This document shows, piece after piece, positions 40,268 through 48,984 of a DNA stretch of 64,000 nucleotides. Origin of the DNA: Rubricoccus sp963708165 (lineage in GTDB: Bacteria; Bacteroidota; Rhodothermia; Rhodothermales; Rubricoccaceae); NCBI GenBank assembly GCA_963708165.1, contig OY970187.1:2418001-2482000 (forward strand), in the 5' to 3' direction. The translations under genes and the position numbers were made by a program. Numbering within the stretch: the stretch's first letter is position 1; every line of letters starts with the position of its first letter. Under the pieces are notes generated by a model, which was not told where the DNA came from, searched no databases, and was given only the letters and a program-made list of their open reading frames with translations.

Positions 40268-41653
40268 CTACCGCACCGTCACCGCCAGAGGCGCGTCCAT
40301 CGCGGCCAAGCCCGCGCGCGGATCGCCGCCGAAGACGAAGCGGCGGCTCATGGCCAGGCTCGCGGGCGCGTCGTCCAAGCGCGGGTCCGTGTTGGGAATC
40401 TTGGAGCGCACCCACATGCCGTGCGCGCCGACGTACTCGCGGTCGTGCAGGCAGGCCATGACGGACGGCTCGCGCTCGTCGCGGTAGGCTGTTGTCAGGC
40501 GCGGCTCGAAGCCTCTGGCGGCGATCTCGTGGCGCACGGCGTAGGCGCCCGCGCGGCCGCGCACGATCTCCCACGACGGGAAGGCGTCGCCGACGCCGGG
40601 GTCGATGCGGCCGTCGATGAGGGCGCCGCTCGGCGTGCTCGCGCTGCGGTAGACGGCGCCGTGCATCGCGGGCGTGAGGTCCAGATAGTTCATCACGCCC
40701 GGCACGCGGTGGACGCGCAGGCTGGCGCGAGACTCGGCGTAGCGCGCGTAGAACACCCACTCCAACTCCGCCAGAGGCCCGCTGTTGAAGCCGACGACGC
40801 GGCGGATCGCGCGGACGGGTCCGGCCTTGTTCACGAGGAAGCCGCCCTCGGAAAGCGAGGCCGTGTACGGCGTCCGCTGGCACACGCCCGGCCCGAACGC
40901 CACCATGTCGATGTCCAGAATATCGGGCCCTCCGTCAATGCGCAGCTCGTCCATGATCCACCGGTCCGAGAAGCCGACGGCGTAGTGCGCGGTCGTGAGC
41001 GTCGTCGTCTCGGGGTTGCTCGCCGTCCACTCGCGCGAGGGGTAGCCGTAGAGCGAGCTCATAAAGCGCGGCGGGTGGCGCCCGGCGCGGTCGTAGCTCG
41101 CGAGGTAGTCGCCTCTGGCGAAGGCTGGGGCGTAGGTGACGTGCGCGCCAGGGCACCGCGCCGCCTCTGGCGCGATCTCCAGATAGGCGTAGCGCGTCTC
41201 GCCAGAGGCGAGGGCGGGGAAGGTGGCGGCGGTGACCGCGATCTCGACGGCGCCAGAGGCTACGATCTGAACGCGCGGCCCGAAATCGGCGAGCATCAGC
41301 GCGATCTCGTCGTCGGCGTCCAGCGTCGCATCCGGGTCCGCGCCGACGTGCGTGCCGGGGTCGGCGTAGCCCAGACCGACGACGTGGCCGGCGAGGTCCT
41401 CGCACCAACCCCGGCGCGGGCAGTCCTCTGGTGTCAGGCCCTCGTACACGACCGCCAGATCGTACACGAACCGCTCGTCTACCTGGACCGGGATCGGCGC
41501 GAGGGCGCCGTCTCGCACCGCGAACGCGCGGACGGCCTCTGGCGCGGCGCCGAGCAATGCGGGCACCTCGGCGCCGGTCAGCACGACCGGGCGCGGGTCG
41601 TCGCCAGAGGCGGGTCGGAGAAAGAGGGCGAGCGCGAACGTCAAAAACAGCAT
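40268..41653 (-). CDS. Exported protein of unknown function
   Basis: 461 aa from ATG 41653. Signal peptide FLTFALALFLRPASG. The mature protein begins VVLTGAEVPALLGAAPEAVRAF and consists of beta strands and loops (PIPVQVDERFVYDLAVVYEG, IALMLADFGPRVQI, YLEIAPEAARCPG, VEWVFYARYAESR-like stretches), resembling large exported beta proteins with Asp-rich loops. Four cysteines could form disulfides. I do not recognise the family. Divergent from crcB. Upstream in-frame codons read as low-complexity Arg and are not part of it. Confidence 0.75.
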   Translation of the reverse strand: MLFLTFALALFLRPASGDDPRPVVLTGAEVPALLGAAPEAVRAFAVRDGALAPIPVQVDERFVYDLAVVYEGLTPEDCPRRGWCEDLAGHVVGLGYADPGTHVGADPDATLDADDEIALMLADFGPRVQIVASGAVEIAVTAATFPALASGETRYAYLEIAPEAARCPGAHVTYAPAFARGDYLASYDRAGRHPPRFMSSLYGYPSREWTASNPETTTLTTAHYAVGFSDRWIMDELRIDGGPDILDIDMVAFGPGVCQRTPYTASLSEGGFLVNKAGPVRAIRRVVGFNSGPLAELEWVFYARYAESRASLRVHRVPGVMNYLDLTPAMHGAVYRSASTPSGALIDGRIDPGVGDAFPSWEIVRGRAGAYAVRHEIAARGFEPRLTTAYRDEREPSVMACLHDREYVGAHGMWVRSKIPNTDPRLDDAPASLAMSRRFVFGGDPRAGLAAMDAPLAVTVR

Positions 41654-41741
41654 CGCGAAGCCTAACGCCAGCGGCGCGTTCGTGGTACCGGATGGCCTCT
41701 GGCGAGAGAAACCACGCCCTCGGACGCGACGCCAGAGGCGG

Positions 41742-41749
41742 TAGGTTCG
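41742..41749 (+). promoter_or_regulatory. Candidate -7 promoter element (TAGGTTCG) of crcB
   Basis: TAGGTTCG, 20 bases before ATG 41770. No fluoride riboswitch fold could be recognised in the short leader. Confidence 0.4.
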
Positions 41750-41769
41750 GGCACACGCGTCCCGACTCC

Positions 41770-42135
41770 ATGCCCACAGCCCTTCTCGTCGCCCTCGGAG
41801 GCGCGCTCGGCGCCCTCGCGCGGTGGGGCGCCGGCGTGGGCATGGCACGGTGGCTGGGGACCGGCGCGCCGTGGGGCACATGGACGGTCAACCTCGCGGG
41901 CTGCTTTCTGATCGGTATCGCGCTGCCGCTGGTTCACCAAACGCATCCGCAGCGCGCGCTCGCGGTCGTCGGCTTTCTGGGCGCGTTCACCACGTTCTCC
42001 ACCTACACCGCCGACACGCTCGTGCTGTGGGAGGCGGGGCGTACAGGTCTCGCGTTCGCCAACGCGGCGGGCAGCGTCGTGGCTGGGCTCGTGGCCTGTG
42101 GCCTGGGCCTCGCGCTGGGCCGCGCGCTCGCCTGA
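41770..42135 (+). CDS. crcB: Fluoride ion channel CrcB/Fluc
   Basis: 121 aa, four helices. Diagnostic segments GGALGALARWGAG, GTWTVNLAGCFLIGIALP (with the pore Asn) and FLGAFTTFSTYTADTLVLWEAG (with the Phe/Thr residues of the fluoride path). Exports fluoride as a dual-topology dimer. Single gene; its end is followed by a 10-bp repeat hairpin (42136-42166). Confidence 0.95.
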   Translation: MPTALLVALGGALGALARWGAGVGMARWLGTGAPWGTWTVNLAGCFLIGIALPLVHQTHPQRALAVVGFLGAFTTFSTYTADTLVLWEAGRTGLAFANAAGSVVAGLVACGLGLALGRALA

Positions 42136-42166
42136 GCCTCTGGCGCCGAAACCCTTCGCCAGAGGC
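42136..42166. repeat. Repeat hairpin after crcB
   Basis: GCCTCTGGCG at 42136-42145 and its complement at 42157-42166 around an 11-base loop, right after the crcB stop. No T-tract, so terminator activity is uncertain. Confidence 0.7.
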
Positions 42167-42235
42167 ACCAAACGAACACCGCCTCTGGCGTCGCAGTGGA
42201 CGCCAGAGGCGGGTCGAGTCGTCAGGGCGTGGTGC

Positions 42236-42508
42236 CTAGCGGCGGCCGGGGCCCATGAAGTACCACGCGATCAGGCCCACGAAGGGGAAGAAGAAGACCA
42301 CGAGGGCCCACAGAATCTTGCTGCCGGTATCGGCCGTGCTGTTCGCGATCTGCACGAACGCCCACACGATGACGATGGCGTAGATCAGGCCGCAGACGCC
42401 GCTACGCCAGCCGGAGATCACGTCGAAGGCGTTGCCGCCGCCGCAGCCCGTGAGGGCAATCGTCGCGAGGCCGAGGAACAGGGCGGGAAGAGCGGGGAAG
42501 CGTTTCAT
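42236..42508 (-). CDS. Small PLDc_N-domain lipoprotein/membrane protein
   Basis: 90 aa. Lipobox LTGCGGG (Cys22) after a signal peptide, then two helices (SGVCGLIYAIVIVWAFVQI and KILWALVVFFFPFVGLIAWYF). The ending ALVVFFFPFVGLIAWYFMGPG is the PLDc N-terminal-like domain found alone in many small proteins. Role unknown. Confidence 0.75.
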   Translation of the reverse strand: MKRFPALPALFLGLATIALTGCGGGNAFDVISGWRSGVCGLIYAIVIVWAFVQIANSTADTGSKILWALVVFFFPFVGLIAWYFMGPGRR

Positions 42509-42547
42509 ATCGAGAGGGGAAGAGGGAGGGGCGGACGCCAGAGGCGG

Positions 42548-42790
42548 TTAGCGCTGGTTGTCGCGCACGACGCGCTGGCCCCAGATCAGGAACAGGAGCA
42601 CGCCGATGACCGGCACGCAGAACAGCGCGATCAGCCCGATTTTCATGCCGATGGCGAGATACGTTTTCCACGTCGCGAGGGCGGCGAGGAACGCGAGCAC
42701 GGCGTTGAGGACGACGATCAGCGTCAGCAGCAGCGTCTTGGCGAGGCCGACAAGCGATGCCGCGATGGTGGCAGCGAGGAGGATCGACAT
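42548..42790 (-). CDS. Small PLDc_N-like membrane protein
   Basis: 80 aa from ATG 42790. Helices at LLAATIAASLVGLAKTLLLT, VVLNAVLAFLAALATW and IGLIALFCVPVIGVLLFLIWGQR. The ending IGVLLFLIWGQRVVRD is close to PLDc_N. It lies 39 bases upstream of the other PLDc_N-like gene on the same strand, so they may be a pair. Confidence 0.65.
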   Translation of the reverse strand: MSILLAATIAASLVGLAKTLLLTLIVVLNAVLAFLAALATWKTYLAIGMKIGLIALFCVPVIGVLLFLIWGQRVVRDNQR

Positions 42791-43373
42791 GATGTGCGGA
42801 GGATGGTTGCGCCGCTGTACGGGGCCTCTGGCGGGGAGGTTGCAGAGGCGAGGGGCGCGGCGGTTTTGTTTCGACAGGGGCTTGTGGCGTCTCATGACTC
42901 TAGCGGGGCGCGGTAGTCGGCTGGGACCCCCCGAGGATGCTCCGCCTCGCGCGCTGAGCCGCCTCTGGCGTGCGGCTACCGGTTGACTCGGTACTGATTC
43001 CGCAGGGTCGCATCCTCTGTCCCCCTAAACAGGGGGACAATCTCGACCGCGGTTTGCACGGCAGATCCAGACGGCTCGCAACTCCGCCAGAGGCTAAATC
43101 TGGATTGTCCCCGCTCTTGAGGGGGACAGAGAACGCGACCCTACGCCGCCCATGCAGCGTGCGGCGCAGAGGCGAGACTCTGGCGGAGGGCACGACTACC
43201 GACCCGAGCGTTCTCGGGGGGTTCTACCCACCGGGCACCGCGCCGCAAACCGCCTCTGGCGCCAGGGGCAACTGGAACGCAGCTTCACTCGGAACTCGCA
43301 CCCAACGCACCCAACGCGCCAATCTCAGCCGATCTCCCCGAACCGCTCGCCAGAGGCGCCGTAGAATCTCACT
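42791..43373. other. Gene-free region before dusB
   Basis: About 580 bases without a credible gene. It contains scattered 9-mer copies, the 139-bp MITE-like element at 43004-43142 and, near its right end, a near-perfect repeat palindrome at about 43253-43270. It separates the small membrane protein genes from dusB. Confidence 0.7.
43004..43142. mobile_element. MITE-like element with 39-40 bp terminal inverted repeats
   Basis: Left arm 43004-43042 begins AGGGTCGCATCCTCTGTCCC, right arm 43103-43142 is its imperfect complement (about five differences). The inner 60 bases hold a further short inverted pair and one repeat copy. No coding capacity, so it would need an enzyme from elsewhere. The TCCCCCT/AGGGGGA arms resemble the outer arms of the two larger elements at 20926 and 60072. 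Confidence 0.7.
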
Positions 43374-44489
43374 ATGCGTATCGCAGACACCGATCTCGGC
43401 CACCGCCCGCTTCTTCTCGCGCCCATGGAGGACGTGAGCGATCCCCCGTTCCGCCTGCTCTGCAAGCGCATGGGCGCCGACGTGGTCTACACCGAGTTCA
43501 TCTCGGCCGGTGGCCTGAGCTACGGCGCGCAGAATTCGGTTCAGAAGCTGGAGTTCTACGAAGAAGAGCGGCCCATCGGCATCCAGATTTTTGGCGGCGA
43601 GATCGAACAGGTGCGCGAGGCGGCGCGAATCGCGGACGCGCAAAACCCGACGCTGATCGACATCAACTTCGGCTGCCCGGTCAAAAAGGTGGTCTGCAAG
43701 GACGGCGGCGCGGGCATCCTGCGCAACCTGCCCAAGATGGAGGCTATCACGCGGGCGGTCATCGAGGAGTCCACGCGGCCCGTCACGGTCAAGACGCGGC
43801 TGGGCTGGGACGAGGACTCCATCCGGATCGAAGATGTCGCGCGGATGCTCGAAGAAGCGGGCATAGCGGCGCTGGCCGTCCACGCGCGGACGCGGGCGCA
43901 GATGTACCGCGGCGAGGCGCGCTGGCAGTGGTTCGCCAAGATCCGCGAGGCGCTCAAGGACATCCCGCTGCTTGGCAACGGCGACGCGACGACGCCCGAA
44001 AAGGTCAAGGCGATGTTCGACGAAACACCCGTCGATGCGGTGATGATCGGCCGCGGCGCCATCGGCAACCCGTGGATCTTCCGCGACGCCAAGGCGCTGC
44101 TCGAAACCGGCGAGGTGCCCGATCCGCCGACCTGGGAGGAGCGCATCGCGGTTGTAGCCGAGCACCTGACGGGCAAGTGCGCGTGGCTAGGCGAGCGCAA
44201 GGGCGTGCTGGAGATGCGCCGCATGTACGGCGGCTACTTCAAGGGACACCGCGGCGCCAGCGGCCTCCGCATGGAACTGATGCAGCACAAGGAGCGCGAC
44301 ACGGTCCTAGAGGTGCTTCTCAACTGGCGCGAGGACGAGCCCGAGACGCAGGTGCCCGTCTCGCAACCCGGCGAGCCTCTGGCGCCAGAGGCTGTGGCTA
44401 CGCATCGGGCTGTCAAGCCCGCCCGCCTCCCCAAGAAGGCGACGCTGCCGCCCGCGCTCCGCGCCAAGATCGCGCAGCGCGCGGCGTAG
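43374..44489 (+). CDS. dusB: tRNA-dihydrouridine synthase (DusB-like)
   Basis: 371 aa from ATG 43374. TIM-barrel flavoenzyme: LLLAPMEDVSDPPFRLLCKR at the start, QIFGGEIEQ, INFGCPVKKVVCKDGGAG with the catalytic Cys, VKTRLGWDE, VHARTRAQMYRGEARW, GNGDATTPEK and MIGRGAIGNPWIF (FMN phosphate site). Reduces uridine to dihydrouridine in tRNA. The C-terminal extension carries the full 18-bp palindrome in frame (44375-44392), read as PLAPEA, and a basic tail. Confidence 0.95.
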   Translation: MRIADTDLGHRPLLLAPMEDVSDPPFRLLCKRMGADVVYTEFISAGGLSYGAQNSVQKLEFYEEERPIGIQIFGGEIEQVREAARIADAQNPTLIDINFGCPVKKVVCKDGGAGILRNLPKMEAITRAVIEESTRPVTVKTRLGWDEDSIRIEDVARMLEEAGIAALAVHARTRAQMYRGEARWQWFAKIREALKDIPLLGNGDATTPEKVKAMFDETPVDAVMIGRGAIGNPWIFRDAKALLETGEVPDPPTWEERIAVVAEHLTGKCAWLGERKGVLEMRRMYGGYFKGHRGASGLRMELMQHKERDTVLEVLLNWREDEPETQVPVSQPGEPLAPEAVATHRAVKPARLPKKATLPPALRAKIAQRAA

Positions 44490-44560
44490 CGGCCTCTGGC
44501 GCCAGAGACGGACCGGCGCAGCGCCAGAGGCGTAAAGCGAGTCAAATCTCCCACCCTCGC

Positions 44561-45484
44561 ATGCTCCGCCGTCTCTCTGCCCTCGCGCTCCTCCTCGTCC
44601 TCACCGGGTGCTCTACCACAGAGCCAACTGCCGACGAGGTACAGTTCGCCACCACCGCGGGCTTGGACCTCTCCGCAAGCGAGGCTAGCGTCGGAATTAC
44701 GGCGGGTCTTCTGGCGGCGGCACTCACGCAGGCCGAGCCCGTCACCATCGTCGCGACGGTCGACCACGCCGCGAACGCCTCTGGCGCAGGACTGACGCTG
44801 CGGCCGACACGCGTGGTGCTGTTCGGCAACCCGATGCTGGGCACGCCGATCATGCAGGCCAACCAGCAGGCCGGGCTGGACCTGCCGCAGAACATGCTCG
44901 TCTACCAGGACGCGGACGGCGTCACGATTGTGGGCTACAACACGACCGCGTACCTCGCTGCCCGGCACGGCGTCGGCGGTGTGGCCGCGCTGGACCAGAT
45001 CGACGCGGCACTCTCGGCGTTTGTGACAGCCTCCGTGCCGACGGCGAGCAACCGAACGCGAAACGGGGTCAGCGGCATCACCAGAGGCGAGGGCATCGTG
45101 ACGGTCGCGAGCCAAAACAGCGTGGACGTGACGTACAGCCGCCTCAAGGCCGCGATTCAGAGCAACGAGAACCTGACGCTCGTCGCCGAGCTAGACCATG
45201 CGGCCAACGCGGCTTCGGTCGGCATGGAACTTCGTCCGACGCGGCTTCTCGTCTTCGGCAACCCCAATCTGGGCACGCCGCTGATGCAGGCCAGCCAGAC
45301 GACAGCTATCGACCTGCCGCAGAAGATGCTGGTCTACGAAGGGGCCTCTGGCGCCGTCACCATCGCGTACAACGCCCCCGCGTTCCTGGCCTCGCGCCAC
45401 AGCATCACCGGGCAGGACGACGTGCTCGCGACGATCAGCAGCGCCCTCGCAGGCCTGGCCTCTGGCGCTGCGAGCAGCAACTGA
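44561..45484 (+). CDS. Tandem DUF302 lipoprotein
   Basis: 307 aa from ATG 44561. Lipobox LTGCS (Cys17). Two DUF302 domains follow, about residues 60-135 and 200-275, each with the signature DHAANA, LRPTR, FGNP-xLGTPxMQA and DLPQxMLVY. The repeats align over their full length, so the gene arose by internal duplication. DUF302 proteins form a small ferredoxin-like fold of unknown function, often exported. Single gene downstream of dusB. Confidence 0.88.
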   Translation: MLRRLSALALLLVLTGCSTTEPTADEVQFATTAGLDLSASEASVGITAGLLAAALTQAEPVTIVATVDHAANASGAGLTLRPTRVVLFGNPMLGTPIMQANQQAGLDLPQNMLVYQDADGVTIVGYNTTAYLAARHGVGGVAALDQIDAALSAFVTASVPTASNRTRNGVSGITRGEGIVTVASQNSVDVTYSRLKAAIQSNENLTLVAELDHAANAASVGMELRPTRLLVFGNPNLGTPLMQASQTTAIDLPQKMLVYEGASGAVTIAYNAPAFLASRHSITGQDDVLATISSALAGLASGAASSN

Positions 45485-45502
45485 GCCTCTGGCGCCAGAG
45501 GC
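45485..45502. repeat. 18-bp repeat palindrome
   Basis: Exact GCCTCTGGCGCCAGAGGC directly after the TGA of the DUF302 gene and upstream of efp. Confidence 0.95.
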
Positions 45503-45571
45503 CAAGCCCTCACTGTCCCCTTCGCGCGCACTTCTCGCCCGCGCTTCACCGCCACCACAGGCCTCTGGCGC

Positions 45572-45579
45572 TAGGTTTG
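45572..45579 (+). promoter_or_regulatory. Candidate -7 promoter element (TAGGTTTG) of efp
   Basis: TAGGTTTG, an exact match to the Bacteroidota -7 form TAnnTTTG, ends 27 bases before the efp ATG and overlaps the end of a 9-mer copy. No -33 TTTG visible. Confidence 0.5.
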
Positions 45580-45606
45580 AGGCCGATTCCCACGACACTC
45601 CGCAGC

Positions 45607-46176
45607 ATGGCCTCCACCTCTGACTTTCGCAACGGCCTCGTTTTCACCTGGAAAAACGATCTCTGGCAGATCATTGAGTTTCAGCACGTGAAGCCCGGAA
45701 AGGGCGGCGCGTTCGTGCGCGGCAAGCTCAAAAACGTGCGCAACGGCAAGATCGTGGACAACACGTTTCGCGCTGGTGAGAAGATCGAGATCGCGCGCGT
45801 GGAACGGCGCCAGATGCAGTACCTCTACGAGGACGACCTCGGGCTGCACTTCATGAACACCGAGACGTACGAGCAGCGCACGCTGCGCGCCGACATGGTG
45901 GAGGACAAGGACTTCATCAAGGAGGGCGGCAACATCGACGTGCTGATCGACGCCAGCACGGAGGAGCCGCTCAACGTGGAGCTTCCGCGTCAGGTCGAAC
46001 TCGTGGTCACGCAGACCGACCCCGGCCTCAAGGGCGACACTGCGCAGGGCGCGACCAAGCCCGCCACACTGGAATCCGGTGCGACGGTCAACGTGCCGCT
46101 GTTCATCAACGAGGGTGACCTGATCCGAGTCGACATCGAGAGCAAGAGCTACCAAACGCGCGTGACGGCCGCCTAG
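45607..46176 (+). CDS. efp: Elongation factor P
   Basis: 189 aa from ATG 45607. Three OB-like domains; the loop KPGKGGAFVRGKLKN carries the conserved Lys that enters the ribosome at stalled polyproline sites. The middle domain has YLYEDDLGLHFMNTETYEQ and the C-terminal signature DLIRVDIESKSYQTRV. Length is standard. No epmA/epmB gene is nearby, so the Lys modification status is open. Ends at a strong terminator. Confidence 0.97.
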   Translation: MASTSDFRNGLVFTWKNDLWQIIEFQHVKPGKGGAFVRGKLKNVRNGKIVDNTFRAGEKIEIARVERRQMQYLYEDDLGLHFMNTETYEQRTLRADMVEDKDFIKEGGNIDVLIDASTEEPLNVELPRQVELVVTQTDPGLKGDTAQGATKPATLESGATVNVPLFINEGDLIRVDIESKSYQTRVTAA

Positions 46177-46233
46177 CGCCAGAGGTGTGGCGCCAGGGGT
46201 GTAGCGCCAAAGGCCTCCGGCGACACTTCGTCC

Positions 46234-46268
46234 GCCCCGGTGAGCACGCGCTCGCCGGGGCGTTTTTT
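46234..46268 (+). terminator. Intrinsic terminator of efp
   Basis: 12-bp stem (46234-46245 with 46250-46261, one G-T pair) around ACGC, followed by GTTTTTT. Independent of the 9-mer repeat. Confidence 0.9.
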
Positions 46269-46304
46269 CATGTGGGCGCCTCGCGTGGGTGGAGAGTGGT
46301 CTGG

Positions 46305-46322
46305 GCCTCTGGCGCCAGAGGC
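46305..46322. repeat. 18-bp repeat palindrome
   Basis: Exact GCCTCTGGCGCCAGAGGC in the efp-accB intergenic region. Confidence 0.95.
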
Positions 46323-46465
46323 CCTGTGCTGGGGCCTGCCGATGCGTCCTCGGTAGGTGCTTCGAGAACAGGCTCGGACGGCTCTGCACAGCCGGGCATG
46401 ACGCCTCGCGCATCTCGCGTGTGACAGGGCGTGTGACGGGGGAGGAAAGCACCCGGCGCGCGTCG

Positions 46466-46473
46466 TAGATTCG
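46466..46473 (+). promoter_or_regulatory. Candidate -7 promoter element (TAGATTCG) of accB
   Basis: TAGATTCG, 29 bases before the accB ATG; same element class as before hpt, the helicase gene and crcB. It would drive the accB-accC-gcvH-guaA run. Confidence 0.4.
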
Positions 46474-46502
46474 CGCCTCCCCTCTGACCGCCCCGCCCAG
46501 AC

Positions 46503-47027
<525 letters not shown>

Positions 47028-47101
47028 GTCTCGGCCCCCGCTCCCTCGCGAGCGGACGCGCTCCGCCAGAGGCCCCCACGAAGCGCGCACCACGACCTAG
47101 T

Positions 47102-48450
47102 ATGATCAAAAAAGTCCTCATCGCCAACCGCGGCGAGATCGCGCTCCGCATCATCCGGACGTGCCGCGAGATGGGCATCGCGACCGTCGCGGTTTACTCC
47201 ACCGCCGACCGCGACTCGCTGCCGGTCCGCTTCGCGGACGAGGCCGTCTGTATCGGCCCGCCGCCGAGCGCGAAGTCTTACCTCCACGTTCCCAGCATCA
47301 TCGCCGCGGCCGAGGTCACCGGCGCCGACGCGATTCACCCCGGCTACGGCTTCCTCGCCGAGAACGCCGACTTCGCGCGCACCTGCGCCGACCACGACCT
47401 GACGTTTATCGGCCCGCGCCCGGAGACGATCTCCAGCATGGGCGACAAAAGCGTCGCCAAGGAGACGATGGTCAAGGCGGGAGTTCCGGTCGTTCCTGGC
47501 TCCGCAGGTGCCGTTGCAGACGCAGAGGAGGGCTTGCGTCGCGGCGCAAGAGGCTGGATTCCCGGTCATGATCAAAGCCTCCGCAGGTGGCGGCGGCAAG
47601 GGCATGCGCATGGCGAGCACCGAGGCGGAGTTTGAGAAGCTCTTCGTCGCGGCCAGCAACGAGGCCATGAGCGCTTTTGGAGACGGGCGGATCTATATCG
47701 AGAAGTTCGTCGAGGAGCCGCGCCACATCGAGATCCAGCTGCTGGGCGACGGAACCGGCAACGTGATCCACTTCGGCGAGCGCGAGTGCTCCATCCAGCG
47801 CCGCCACCAGAAGCTGCTCGAAGAGGCGCCCAGCCCCGTCGTGGACGAAGACCTGCGCCAGAGGATGGGCGCAGGCCGCGATGGCGGGCGCCGAGGCGGT
47901 CAAGTACACCGGCGCCGGGACCGTGGAATTCCTGGTCGACAAGAACCGGGACTTCTACTTCATGGAGATGAACACGCGCATCCAGGTGGAGCACCCCGTG
48001 ACGGAGGAGGTGACGGACACGGACCTGATCGAGTGGCAACTCCGCGTGGCCTCTGGCGAGACATTCGACAGCGGCGCGCGCAAGTTGCACGGCCACAGCA
48101 TCGAGTGCCGGATCAACGCCGAGGACCCGTTCCGCAACTTCGCGCCCAGCCCCGGCACGCTGACGGCGTTCCACAGCCCCAAGGGCCGCGGCGTCCGCTG
48201 CGATACGCACGTGTTCGGCGGCTACACGATTCCGCAGTATTACGACTCCCTCATCGCCAAGCTGATCGTGCGCGACAGCACCCGCGAGAAGGCCATCGCC
48301 AAGATGCAGCGCGCGCTCGGCGAGTTCATCGTCGAGGGCGTCAAGACCACCATCCCGTTCCACAAGCAACTCCTCGCCGACCCCCGCTTCCGCGCCGGCG
48401 ACTTCGACACCAAGTTCCTCGAACGCTTCGAGCTCACGCCAGAGGCGTGA
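47102..48450 (+). CDS. accC: Acetyl-CoA carboxylase biotin carboxylase, two apparent frameshifts
   Basis: About 448 aa after correction, from ATG 47102. ATP-grasp enzyme: MIKKVLIANRGEIALRIIR, AIHPGYGFLAENADFAR, PVMIKASAGGGGKGMRM, ERECSIQRRHQKLLEEAPSP, NTRIQVEHPVTEEVTDTDLI and HGHSIECRINAEDP. Two breaks, each an extra G in a GGG run (about 47527-47530 and 47867-47869), are repaired to DAEEACVAAQEAGFPVM and RMAQAAMAGAEAVKYTG. Since AccC is essential, these are probably sequence errors. Partner of accB. Confidence 0.94.
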
Positions 48451-48452
48451 GG

Positions 48453-48517
48453 GTACCGGGTACGGGGTACATGGGTACCCACGGCCCGTACCTCGCACCT
48501 TGTACCCCGTACCCCGT
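48453..48517. promoter_or_regulatory. Imperfect 20-bp hairpin abutting the gcvH start
   Basis: Left arm 48453-48472 and right arm 48499-48517 (both built of GGGGTAC/GTACCCC units) pair with two mismatches. The right arm ends immediately before the gcvH ATG, so the structure would cover the ribosome-binding region. Terminator, attenuator or simple repeat are all possible. Confidence 0.55.
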
Positions 48518-48901
48518 ATGAACATCCCCGCTGACCTCCGCTACACCAAAGACCACGAGTGGGTGCGCCTCGAAGACGGCGTCGCCACCATCGGCATCAC
48601 CGACTACGCGCAGGGCGAGTTGGGCGACATCGTGTTCGTCGAGATGGACGTCGCCGAGGGCGACAGCGTCGAGGCCGAGGCCGCGTTTGGCACCGTCGAG
48701 GCCGTCAAGACGGTCAGCGAGCTCTTCGCGCCTCTGGCGGGAACGGTCGAGTCCATCAACGAGGACCTGGAAGACGCGCCCGAGACCGTCAACTCCGCGC
48801 CCTACGGCGACGGCTGGATGATCCGCATCACGACCGACGACGACGGCAGCGGCCTCATGTCCGCCGACGAGTACGGCCACATGATCGGCGCCGACAGCTA
48901 A
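48518..48901 (+). CDS. gcvH: Glycine cleavage system H protein
   Basis: 127 aa. Lipoyl-carrier protein: start RYTKDHEWVRLEDGVATIGI, lipoylated Lys in GTVEAVKTVSELFAP, end DGWMIRITTDDDGSGLMSADEY. Shuttles the aminomethyl group between the P, T and L proteins. The gcvP and gcvT genes are not in this window, so gcvH is encoded apart from them. Placed between accC and guaA. Confidence 0.96.
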   Translation: MNIPADLRYTKDHEWVRLEDGVATIGITDYAQGELGDIVFVEMDVAEGDSVEAEAAFGTVEAVKTVSELFAPLAGTVESINEDLEDAPETVNSAPYGDGWMIRITTDDDGSGLMSADEYGHMIGADS

Positions 48902-48902
48902 G

Positions 48903-48984
48903 AGGGGAGAAGAGGCATGGGGGAAGAGGGAAGGGCAGATCGCTCTTTCCCCCCATTTCTCCTTCCCCCATCCCCCTTCCCCCA
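48903..48984. repeat. G-rich/C-rich inverted tract between gcvH and guaA
   Basis: A purine-rich half (GAGGGGAGAAGAGGCATGGG and on) faces a pyrimidine-rich half ending at the guaA start, giving a long imperfect hairpin. It belongs to the second repeat class seen at several gene borders. Confidence 0.55.

Larger units (their letters stand above)
46177..46502. other. Intergenic region efp-accB
   Basis: No gene. Holds the efp terminator (46234-46268), a palindrome at 46305-46322 and the accB promoter candidate at 46466-46473. The rest shows no structure I can name. Confidence 0.6.

Noticed and set aside
41654..41769. Possible fluoride riboswitch before crcB
   Set aside because: The conserved riboswitch core could not be aligned in the short leader; only a promoter-like element is visible.
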